The position numbers were made by a program, and so were the translations under genes. Positions 1 through 4,333 of a stretch of DNA of 6,675 bases are shown piece after piece; the first letter of the stretch is position 1; every line of letters begins with the position of its first letter. This DNA is from Candidatus Zixiibacteriota bacterium. Lineage in GTDB: Bacteria > Zixibacteria > MSB-5A5 > GN15 > PGXB01. Where the stretch lies: assembly GCA_024230695.1 (NCBI GenBank), contig JAAERC010000202.1, forward strand, positions 1-6,675, written 5' to 3'. The notes beneath the pieces are model-generated. The model was not told the origin of the DNA. It saw nothing but the letters and a program-made list of their open reading frames with translations, and made no database searches.

Positions 1-47
1 AGCAGATTATAAATTTGGTCAAAAGCCTAAGATTGAAAAATATTGAA

Positions 48-254
48 ATGAGTGAGCGTACCTGCGATGATTGCCCGCGGTCGATCGGAGAAACAGTAGA
101 AAAAGAGGTCGCCGAAATGCAGGAAGAGCATGCAAAAATCCAAGATTATTCTCAATATGAAAAACTAAAAAACGAGGGCGATGAAATAATGAGGAGAATT
201 AGAACTGTTGGGATTGCTTGCGCCACCTGTATTGATATTATAGGAACAAAGTAG
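48..254 (+). CDS. Small protein with two CxxC motifs (unknown function)
   Basis: This 68-residue cytosolic-looking protein is not one I recognise. It has a CDDC motif at residues 6-9 and a CATC motif near the C-terminus (about residues 58-61). Between them lies a charged, Glu/Lys-rich stretch that looks helical and possibly coiled-coil. Two CxxC pairs at either end of a helical segment could bind one metal ion, probably zinc, or act as redox pairs; that is inference. I prefer the ATG at 48 because the sequence becomes protein-like there. A TTG at 15 is in frame, and the frame stays open to the window edge, so a longer N-terminus cannot be excluded. No clear Shine-Dalgarno sequence precedes the ATG. 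The gene sits 53 bp before membrane-protein copy A, which has its own promoter, so the two need not share a transcript. Confidence 0.6.
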   Translation: MSERTCDDCPRSIGETVEKEVAEMQEEHAKIQDYSQYEKLKNEGDEIMRRIRTVGIACATCIDIIGTK

Positions 255-268
255 GCGAAAAAATATCC

Positions 269-298
269 TTGAATATTATCCAATAATTTTATTATAAT
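269..298 (+). promoter_or_regulatory. Sigma70-type promoter of copy A, nearly leaderless
   Basis: A -35 box TTGAAT (269-274) and a perfect -10 box TATAAT (293-298) are separated by 18 bp. The -10 box ends 9 bp before the ATG at 308, so transcription should begin about 2-4 bases before the start codon. There is no Shine-Dalgarno sequence. The same boxes, spacer and distance recur before copy B at 2017-2046, which supports function. Confidence 0.6.
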
Positions 299-307
299 TA
301 AAAGACT

Positions 308-589
308 ATGTGGAAGAAGATTAAGACATATTTTATCCGTCCGGAATTCCATATCGCTTTTCTGACCGGTATCGGGGTTTTGGCTCAGGCCTATTTTTAT
401 ACATGGATCTACCATATTGAACTTAAAGGAACAATTCTTATTTTACCCGGGTTGATTATTTTATTTTATGAAGGGATGATCCATAGCAAAAAACATAAAG
501 ATAAAAAATATATGAAACCGGTCTACTGGATTTCTTTTATAATACTGGCCAATATAATAAGCATTTTAGTACCACTTTTTTATAAATAG
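308..589 (+). CDS. Small three-helix membrane protein, paralogue copy A
   Basis: This 93-residue hydrophobic protein belongs to no family I can name. Three membrane segments are visible, at about residues 15-33, 41-57 and 72-91. A basic loop at residues 60-70 contains the conserved KDKKYMKP. It aligns without gaps to copy B (2056-2337), with about 55 of 93 residues identical counted by eye. More distantly it matches copy C (2353-2643). Shared features are a Pro near residue 12, GIG/GLG before a Gln, IYHIE, LPG, and an E-x-M just after helix 2. The N-terminus starts MW with several lysines and no cleavable signal peptide, so it is probably an inner-membrane protein. The ATG follows a promoter directly and lacks a Shine-Dalgarno sequence. 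The stop codon is followed after three bases by an octamer tandem repeat. It is separated from copies B and C by a remnant and a methyltransferase gene. Confidence 0.8.
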   Translation: MWKKIKTYFIRPEFHIAFLTGIGVLAQAYFYTWIYHIELKGTILILPGLIILFYEGMIHSKKHKDKKYMKPVYWISFIILANIISILVPLFYK

Positions 590-592
590 CTC

Positions 593-660
593 TGACTGGG
601 TGACTGGGTGACTGGGTGACTGGGTGACTGGGTGACTGGGTGACTGGGTGACTGGGTGAC
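593..660 (+). repeat. Octamer tandem repeat (TGACTGGG), 8.5 copies
   Basis: Eight perfect head-to-tail copies of TGACTGGG run from 593 to 656, followed by a half copy TGAC (657-660). The array begins three bases after the stop codon of copy A. Because the unit is 8 bp and contains TGA, all three plus-strand frames are closed every 24 bp. On the minus strand (unit CCCAGTCA) all three frames are open. Perfect copy identity suggests recent slippage expansion, so copy number may vary between strains. Confidence 0.95.
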
Positions 661-678
661 GCTCCCCTTTGGGTGCGT
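659..678 (+). terminator. Weak terminator-like hairpin after the octamer array
   Basis: ACGC (659-662) pairs with GCGT (675-678), and CCC (664-666) with GGG (671-673), with one T-T mismatch and a CTTT loop. The following bases are TTATTATTAAAT, only moderately T-rich. It could end the copy A transcript, but the stem is short. It may instead be a chance product of the repeat edge. Confidence 0.3.
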
Positions 679-740
679 TTATTATTAAATGTTTGAATCT
701 CATCATAATACGACCAATTGTCTCATGTTGATTTCATAGT

Positions 741-784
741 AAAAAAAATAAGCTGGCGGGAAGCGGGAACTTCCGGACGCCAGC
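741..784 (-). terminator. Strong minus-strand intrinsic terminator
   Basis: On the minus strand GCTGGCG (784-778) pairs with CGCCAGC (758-752), and inside it GGAAG (774-770) pairs with CTTCC (763-759). This gives a 12-bp stem with a 3-base bulge (777-775) and a 6-base loop. It is followed at once by TTA and then eight T residues (748-741). This is a textbook rho-independent terminator for leftward transcription. No T-run follows the stem on the plus strand. It lies 43 bp after the stop of the minus-strand remnant at 827-1006, the only leftward reading frame nearby with protein-like sequence. Confidence 0.8.
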
Positions 785-816
785 CTCATTCTTACTTCAC
801 CTTTTCAGGTGATGAG
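785..816 (-). other. Hairpin with GAAA tetraloop before the terminator
   Basis: On the minus strand TCACCT (812-807) and AGGTGA (802-797) pair around GAAA, a GNRA-type tetraloop. An outer stem CTCA (816-813) with TGAG (788-785) encloses it, leaving an unpaired AGTAAGAA. The GNRA loop appears only in the minus-strand orientation, the same one as the terminator that directly follows. It is either the structured 3' untranslated region of the remnant or part of a small RNA. I recognise no RNA family. Confidence 0.4.
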
Positions 817-826
817 CACACATCTA

Positions 827-1006
827 TTAAACGTTAAAAAGAGTGTAATTGTTCAATAAATCTTCAAATCGCCCGCCATCTACGGATTGAGGTGGCCTGC
901 CATTTATCGTGGATTTTATATAATCAAATTCCCCGTCAAACCAATGTTGATTGCCAGTTCTCCCTATAAATGAAATACATATAATATTTATTTTGGAGAA
1001 ATAGGT
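827..1006 (-). pseudogene. Remnant of a secreted-type protein, C-terminal piece (possibly LamG-like)
   Basis: An open minus-strand frame of 59 codons has no ATG, GTG or TTG start. It ends in TAA at 829-827, followed immediately by TAG, and is closed upstream by a stop at 1009-1007. Its central part reads GRTGNQHWFDGEFDYIK, then INGRPPQSVDGG. This looks like real protein and resembles the last strands of a LamG/concanavalin-like jellyroll (iGR..g..-FdGeiDdv pattern); that match is from memory and weak. The downstream terminator at 741-784 has the same orientation and is intact. I infer the 3' end of a gene whose 5' part was deleted, perhaps when the neighbouring methyltransferase arrived. The upstream half (about 950-1006) has lost protein character. 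Alternatives are chance openness or a non-ATG-started peptide. Confidence 0.4.
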
Positions 1007-1050
1007 TTATGTATAAAAAAGCAAAAAACGGAAAAGCAAAGCCATTTTGC

Positions 1051-1067
1051 TCTAATAGTCTATTAGA
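1051..1067. promoter_or_regulatory. Perfect 17-bp palindrome, possible operator
   Basis: TCTAATAG (1051-1058) and CTATTAGA (1060-1067) are exact reverse complements around a single T. A weaker 6-bp hairpin (AGCAAA 1035-1040 with TTTGCT 1046-1051) abuts it. The site lies about 150 bp upstream of the methyltransferase start, in a 1007-1215 stretch with no gene I can support. It could bind a dimeric regulator. In AT-rich DNA a chance palindrome is also possible. Confidence 0.3.
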
Positions 1068-1157
1068 CATTTTATTATAAGGATTTATTTGTCTAAATAT
1101 TTGATGTCAGTACAAAATATAGTAGTAAAACTGAGGTAAACAATTGTTGCTGAAAAA

Positions 1158-1163
1158 TATAAT
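1158..1163 (+). promoter_or_regulatory. Possible -10 box upstream of the methyltransferase
   Basis: A perfect TATAAT lies 53 bp before the methyltransferase ATG, leaving room for a leader and the ribosome binding site. No good -35 box stands 16-18 bp upstream, so the assignment is weak. Confidence 0.25.
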
Positions 1164-1200
1164 ATATTATAAATTGACATTTCTATTTGTTCTATTTAAA

Positions 1201-1205
1201 AGGAG
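1201..1205 (+). promoter_or_regulatory. Ribosome binding site that sets the methyltransferase start
   Basis: AGGAG at 1201-1205, within AAAAGGAGAG, lies 10 bases before the ATG at 1216. It favours that ATG over the in-frame TTG at 1144. Confidence 0.75.
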
Positions 1206-1215
1206 AGTTGATAAT

Positions 1216-2001
1216 ATGAGTCTAAAACCAATCGATTGTCATGATATCTACAGTGATCCTGTTATGTATGATGCCTTTAGCGATCATACGATTTCTCATA
1301 AAACTGATATCCCTTTTTTTATTGATAAGGCCGTGGAATTAAATGGCCCTATCCTTGAATTGGCTTGTGGCACCGGACGAGTTACTATTCCTATGGCCAA
1401 AGCCGGGTTTGATGTGACCGGGTTGGATATGTCAGCACCGATGTTAAACTATGCCAGAAAAAAAGCCGAAGATGCTGGCCTTAAGATAAAATTTATTGAA
1501 GCCGACTGTCGTGAATTTGATTTGAAAAAACAATTTGATTTAATATTTATGCCTGCCAACTCAATTGCCCATATTCATGACCGACCAAGCCATGAAGCTT
1601 TGTTCGCCAGAGTCAGGGAGCATTTATCTCCGGACGGCCGTTTTGTTTTTTCATGGTTTAACCCGGGGGAGAGGTATCTATTTCGTGACCCGGAGAAAAG
1701 ATATCCTGCTATGGAATTTGAGTTATCAGACGGCACTCCGGTTATAATAACCGAAAGCAATGTTTATGATAAAGCGACACAAATAAACTATATCAAGTGG
1801 TATTATAAAATCGGCGACAAAGACGAAATTGTGCAAGATCTTAATCTTAGAATGCTGTTTCCGGCCGAACTGGATGCTTTGTTGCACTATAATGGTTTTG
1901 AACTGGAGGCAAAATATGGCGATTTTAATAAATCCCAGTTTGAATCAACATCGATACATCAGGTTTGTGTTTGTAAACTGCGAAAAGTTTTTAATAATTG
2001 A
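1216..2001 (+). CDS. Class I SAM-dependent methyltransferase
   Basis: This 261-residue cytosolic enzyme should transfer a methyl group from S-adenosylmethionine; the acceptor is unknown. The Rossmann-fold motifs are clear. Motif I is ILELACGTGR at residues 46-55, the ribose-binding acidic residue is D71 in GLDMS, and the adenine-side motif is EADCREFD at 95-102. The strand FDLIFMPANS at 107-116 and the post-motif region LSPDGRFVFSWF at 137-148 follow. The C-terminal third (about 155-250) carries the substrate-cap strands typical of the UbiE/Methyltransf_25-like group. The ATG at 1216 is chosen because AGGAG precedes it; the extension to a TTG at 1144 adds an unrelated Leu/Phe-rich stretch. 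The gene lies between paralogue copies A and B in the same direction, with no visible terminator before copy B, which has its own promoter. The intervening position suggests insertion into an older tandem array. Confidence 0.9.
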   Translation: MSLKPIDCHDIYSDPVMYDAFSDHTISHKTDIPFFIDKAVELNGPILELACGTGRVTIPMAKAGFDVTGLDMSAPMLNYARKKAEDAGLKIKFIEADCREFDLKKQFDLIFMPANSIAHIHDRPSHEALFARVREHLSPDGRFVFSWFNPGERYLFRDPEKRYPAMEFELSDGTPVIITESNVYDKATQINYIKWYYKIGDKDEIVQDLNLRMLFPAELDALLHYNGFELEAKYGDFNKSQFESTSIHQVCVCKLRKVFNN

Positions 2002-2016
2002 TTTTATATTTTTACC

Positions 2017-2046
2017 TTGAGTATCTCATAAAAAAAAAGGTATACT
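2017..2046 (+). promoter_or_regulatory. Sigma70-type promoter of copy B, nearly leaderless
   Basis: TTGAGT (2017-2022), an 18-bp spacer and TATACT (2041-2046) precede the copy B ATG by 9 bases. This is exactly the geometry seen at copy A (269-298). The two share CCTTGA[A/G]TAT at the -35 region, and AGACT directly before ATG. The AAGG at 2037-2040 lies upstream of the predicted start of transcription, so it would not act as a ribosome binding site on this mRNA. Confidence 0.6.
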
Positions 2047-2055
2047 TATTAGACT

Positions 2056-2337
2056 ATGTGGAACAAGATTAATGAATTATTCGCTCATCCGCAGATCCAG
2101 ATCGCTCTGGCGCTTGGGATCGGGATTATTGCACAAGCTTATGTTTATAAAAAAATATATCATATCGAAGTCGAGGGGATATTTATATTATTACCTGGCT
2201 TAGTAGTGCTTGTTTATGAGACTATGATCCATAAAAAAGAAAACAAAGACAAAAAATATATGAAACCGATCTACTGGATCACAGTAATAATACTGGCCAA
2301 TATAATTAGCCTGCTGATTCCGTTAATTAATGAATAG
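2056..2337 (+). CDS. Small three-helix membrane protein, paralogue copy B
   Basis: This 93-residue protein is the closest relative of copy A (308-589): same length, gap-free alignment and about 59% identity by eye. It has the same three hydrophobic segments, the IYHIE and LLPG motifs, YETMIH after helix 2, the basic loop with KDKKYMKP, and YWI..IILANIIS in helix 3. The function is unknown. Conservation is strongest in the loop after helix 2 and the start of helix 3, suggesting that this cytosol- or periplasm-facing segment is the working part; that is inference. It is led by its own promoter with a nearly leaderless start. Copy C begins 15 bp after its stop and the CBU_0592-like gene follows, so the three probably form one transcript. 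Confidence 0.8.
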   Translation: MWNKINELFAHPQIQIALALGIGIIAQAYVYKKIYHIEVEGIFILLPGLVVLVYETMIHKKENKDKKYMKPIYWITVIILANIISLLIPLINE

Positions 2338-2352
2338 TTTGGTGTATAAAAA

Positions 2353-2643
2353 ATGATAAAAAGAAGTATAACATTTATAAAAGACTGTTTGTTGCACCCG
2401 ATAATCCAGATAGCATTGGCGATAGGTCTGGGGACATTGGTCCAGTCACATTTTTATAGAAATGTATATTTTATTGAAATCCCAAAATATTTCATACTTT
2501 TGCCAGGTATATTCATTGCCGCCTTTGAATTCATGAAAACCAGAAAAAACTTGAAAGACAAAAAATTCCTAAAAACGATTTATTTGATAATAATCATTTT
2601 GCTGATTTATACTGCCAGTATAATCTTGCCGCTTTATAAATAA
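2353..2643 (+). CDS. Small three-helix membrane protein, paralogue copy C
   Basis: This 96-residue protein is a diverged member of the same family as copies A and B. After a 3-residue longer N-terminus it shares HPxIQIALAIGLG at about residues 15-27, VYFIE, ILLPG, EFMK, and KDKKFLKxIY, then the last hydrophobic helix ending in ILPL. The Trp near the start of helix 3 and the ANIIS motif of A and B are replaced here. It starts 15 bp after copy B. Only a weak GGTG at 2341-2344 precedes the ATG, so translation probably depends on coupling or on a start without a Shine-Dalgarno sequence. The function is unknown. The divergence from B, despite adjacency, suggests that the B/C duplication is older than the A/B one. 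Confidence 0.75.
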   Translation: MIKRSITFIKDCLLHPIIQIALAIGLGTLVQSHFYRNVYFIEIPKYFILLPGIFIAAFEFMKTRKNLKDKKFLKTIYLIIIILLIYTASIILPLYK

Positions 2644-2657
2644 TATATGGAGATTTT

Positions 2658-2912
2658 ATGAATGATATAAGCCTGATAATCGGTATAATTGGGATGATAT
2701 TGCTACTTCTGGCTTTTGCGTTGAACCTATTAAAAAAAGTGACGGAACATTCGATCTCATATATTCTACTCAATATTTTTGGTGCCGGATTATCAGTATA
2801 TTACGCCTATACACTCAGCGCGATTCCGTTTATAATCCTCGAAATCGTCTGGGCCTCATTCGCGGTATATAAATTGATTGTTGTAAGTAGGTCAGGAGCC
2901 CTGCGTTCCTGA
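2658..2912 (+). CDS. CBU_0592-like small membrane protein
   Basis: This 84-residue protein has three hydrophobic segments at about residues 5-24, 33-52 and 54-75. The pattern is a Gly-rich first helix (IIGIIGMILLLLAF), then a short polar turn, then SYILLNIFGAGLSVYYA and IPFIILEIVWASFAVYKL. This matches the CBU_0592-like domain, a family of membrane proteins without known function; the assignment is from pattern memory. GGAG at 2649-2652 stands 5 bases before the ATG, unlike the three preceding genes. It begins 14 bp after copy C and probably closes their operon. The last residues, SRSGALRS, are hydrophilic and encoded mainly by a palindrome (2891-2913) that crosses the stop codon, so the tail may have been acquired by insertion of that element. 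Confidence 0.75.
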   Translation: MNDISLIIGIIGMILLLLAFALNLLKKVTEHSISYILLNIFGAGLSVYYAYTLSAIPFIILEIVWASFAVYKLIVVSRSGALRS

Positions 2913-2913
2913 C
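2891..2913. repeat. Palindrome across a stop codon, candidate convergent terminator or dispersed repeat
   Basis: GTCAGGA (2891-2897) and TCCTGAC (2907-2913) are exact inverted repeats around a 9-base loop, and a G-U pair can extend the stem by one. It includes the TGA stop of the CBU_0592-like gene and ends 7 bp before the stop of the convergent OsmC-family gene. No T-run follows on either strand, so if it terminates transcription it does not fit the classical form. It could be one copy of a dispersed palindromic repeat. Confidence 0.45.
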
Positions 2914-2920
2914 GATTAAA

Positions 2921-3373
2921 TTACCCGTGTATCTTTTTGCCGTTCTGGTCGATCACTTCGACATCAACATCGATACCATCACGGATAGACTGGGTGGCAA
3001 TACAAAAATCCTCAAACAATTCAAGGCTCTTGCTGATTTTTTTCGCCGATGATTCATCTTGATCCAAATCGGCATTAATGATGACTTTGCTTCCAGCGAT
3101 TCGCAAACGCCCCTTATCATTCCGGCCGATCTGAGTTGTAACGGTCGTTTTCAGAATTTTAGAATCAACTCTTGCTTTCTGAAGAGAAAAAAACAAGCTG
3201 GCTGAAAGGCAATAACCGATAGAAGCAGATATCAAACGAGCCGGATTTGGACCATTGCCGCTTCCGATTGGTTCCGGTTCATCCATTAATAACTCTTTGC
3301 CATCATCGAATTTCACTTTAAACTCAAAATCGTTTAACTGTTCCATACTTATGGTAAATTGACCATCAGCCAT
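2921..3373 (-). CDS. OsmC-family thiol-dependent peroxidase-like protein
   Basis: This 150-residue cytosolic protein has the OsmC/Ohr-type fold pattern. An N-terminal beta region is followed by GPNPARLISASIGYCLSASL (residues 41-60) on the first long helix, with Cys55. EDFCIATQSIRDGIDVDVEV follows at residues 121-140, with the second Cys at 124. The two cysteines match the peroxidatic and resolving positions of the family, which reduces organic hydroperoxides; the real substrate here is unknown. Its size is normal for the family. It looks more like the general OsmC-like group (YhfA type) than classical OsmC or Ohr. AAGGAG (3384-3379) stands 5 bases before the ATG. It lies 43 bp downstream of tRNA-Arg on the same strand with no convincing promoter in between, so it may be expressed by read-through from the tRNA promoter. 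It converges on the CBU_0592-like gene. Confidence 0.88.
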   Translation of the reverse strand: MADGQFTISMEQLNDFEFKVKFDDGKELLMDEPEPIGSGNGPNPARLISASIGYCLSASLFFSLQKARVDSKILKTTVTTQIGRNDKGRLRIAGSKVIINADLDQDESSAKKISKSLELFEDFCIATQSIRDGIDVDVEVIDQNGKKIHG

Positions 3374-3416
3374 GATTACTCCTTTTGTATTTTATAATGT
3401 AACATCCGATTTAATA

Positions 3417-3488
3417 TACCCCTGTCAGGAATCGAACCTGAATTTCTGGCTCCGGAGGCCAACGCGTTATCCGTTACACCACAGGGGC
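3417..3488 (-). tRNA. tRNA-Arg (anticodon CCG)
   Basis: The 72-nt gene folds as a full cloverleaf. The acceptor stem is GCCCCTG (3488-3482) with CAGGGGT (3424-3418), ending in one G-U pair. The D stem is GTGT/ACGC with GG in the loop. The anticodon stem is TTGGC/GCCAG around loop CTCCGGA, which places CCG at 34-36. A 4-base variable loop and T stem TCAGG/CCTGA with loop TTCGATT complete it. The CCG anticodon reads CGG arginine codons. The discriminator base is A and the genome does not encode CCA, so CCA must be added by a nucleotidyltransferase. Confidence 0.95.
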
Positions 3489-3522
3489 AGTTAGTTTGAT
3501 TATTTAATCTAAACTTGAGGAA

Positions 3523-3551
3523 AACATACACAGCAATACGGCCAAAGTCAA
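3523..3551 (-). promoter_or_regulatory. Promoter for tRNA-Arg (and possibly the OsmC-family gene)
   Basis: On the minus strand TTGACT (3551-3546) and TATGTT (3528-3523) are separated by exactly 17 bp. Transcription would begin near 3516, about 28 bases before the tRNA 5' end, a normal distance for a processed tRNA leader. Confidence 0.5.
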
Positions 3552-3600
3552 TCAAAGATTTAAGAACTTATCTCTGTATAGTCTAATATCAATTTCAAAC

Positions 3601-3629
3601 TTGATTTAAGATAATATCTGATGTAAATT
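3601..3629 (+). promoter_or_regulatory. Candidate promoter of the ABC transporter operon
   Basis: TTGATT (3601-3606) and TAAATT (3624-3629) are 17 bp apart, each matching the sigma70 consensus at 4 positions. An 11-bp palindrome AGATAATATCT (3609-3619) lies within the spacer and could be an operator. The site is just upstream of AGGAG (3641-3645) and the permease ATG at 3650, leaving a very short leader. Confidence 0.35.
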
Positions 3630-3649
3630 TCATTTTTTATAGGAGAAAC

Positions 3650-4333
3650 ATGCTCGATTGGCTGGCCGAACAGATCGTTCTTCACTGGGATATTTTACAG
3701 TATTTAATCCCGGCTATACCTGTAACAGTTCTTATAACTATCTGCTCGTTTTCACTGGCGATGGTTCTTGGGTTGTTTATTGGCGTGATGCGTATCTCAC
3801 GCATTAAATTTGTCTCTAATTTTGCTTCAGTATATATAAACATTATTCGCGGTATTCCGCTTTTAGTCCAGATATTTTTTATCTATTTTGGCTTGGGCAA
3901 ATTCCTCAATCTTGACCGGTTTACCGCTGGTGTTCTTGCGGTTGGAATTTGTTATTCGGCTTATCTTGCTGAAATATTCCGCACAGGTATTAACGCTATT
4001 GCTCGTGGACAGCATGAGGCGGCTCTGGCTCTTGGGATGACCCGGTTTCAGACATTAAGGCATGTTATCATCCCACAATCGATGCGAATAGTTATCCCAC
4101 CAATTGCGAATCAATTTATTGCATCGTTAAAAGATTCATCTTTGGTATCGATCATAGGTATGCGCGAAATCACAAGAGCCGGACGAGAGTATTATTCACA
4201 ATATTTTGTCGATTTTCAGACATGGGTTATGGTGGCGATAATTTATTTGGTCATGACACTTACTCTTTCAAGAGTTGTGAAATACCTGGAACGGTTTTAT
4301 GCCGTCAAGGGATTTGGAAGTAAAACATCATGA
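3650..4333 (+). CDS. Polar amino acid ABC transporter permease (HisM/GlnP type)
   Basis: This 227-residue inner-membrane protein forms the channel of an importer of the polar amino acid uptake (PAAT) family. Visible landmarks are the first long helix (about 18-45), RGIPLLVQ at residues 67-74, and AYLAEIFRTGI at 104-114. The cytoplasmic EAA loop EAALALGMTRFQTLRHVIIP lies at residues 123-142 and docks on the ATPase. KDSSLVS (161-167) and a last helix at about 190-210 follow. Length and motif order are typical, and the protein probably works as a homodimer because no second permease is seen. AGGAG at 3641-3645 stands 4 bases before the ATG. Its TGA stop overlaps the ATPase ATG by four bases (ATGA, 4330-4333), so the two are translationally coupled. 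Substrate specificity cannot be read from the permease alone. Confidence 0.93.
   Translation: MLDWLAEQIVLHWDILQYLIPAIPVTVLITICSFSLAMVLGLFIGVMRISRIKFVSNFASVYINIIRGIPLLVQIFFIYFGLGKFLNLDRFTAGVLAVGICYSAYLAEIFRTGINAIARGQHEAALALGMTRFQTLRHVIIPQSMRIVIPPIANQFIASLKDSSLVSIIGMREITRAGREYYSQYFVDFQTWVMVAIIYLVMTLTLSRVVKYLERFYAVKGFGSKTS

Noticed and set aside
15..47. TTG-started N-terminal extension of the CxxC protein
   Set aside because: The ATG at 48 is the better codon and the 11 extra residues add nothing recognisable; however the frame is open to the window edge, so it is only disfavoured.
152..415. Minus-strand frame of 87 codons
   Set aside because: It is antisense to the CxxC gene, the promoter and copy A; its protein has no domain character, while the plus-strand genes have paralogue support.
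593..660. The octamer array as a CRISPR array or origin iterons
   Set aside because: There are no spacers between units, and no replication initiator gene or AT-rich unwinding region is associated with the array.
936..1070. 44-residue minus-strand frame starting with ATG
   Set aside because: It overlaps the remnant in another frame, is rich in Phe/Tyr as expected from AT-rich noncoding DNA, and has no ribosome binding site.
1174..1200. TTGACA as the -35 box of the methyltransferase promoter
   Set aside because: The matching -10 position would fall on TTTAAA or TATTTA with poor spacing and would place transcription start on or after the ribosome binding site.
1144..1215. TTG start extending the methyltransferase by 24 residues
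   Set aside because: The ATG at 1216 has AGGAG at a good distance; the extension is AT-rich and would translate through the ribosome binding site.
1565..2020. Additional frames on both strands inside the methyltransferase
   Set aside because: They are alternative-frame shadows of a gene with clear SAM-binding motifs.
2013..2042. TACCTT/AAGGTA inverted repeat as a terminator after the methyltransferase
   Set aside because: The stem is 6 bp with an 18-base loop and no trailing T-run; the bases are better explained by the copy B promoter.
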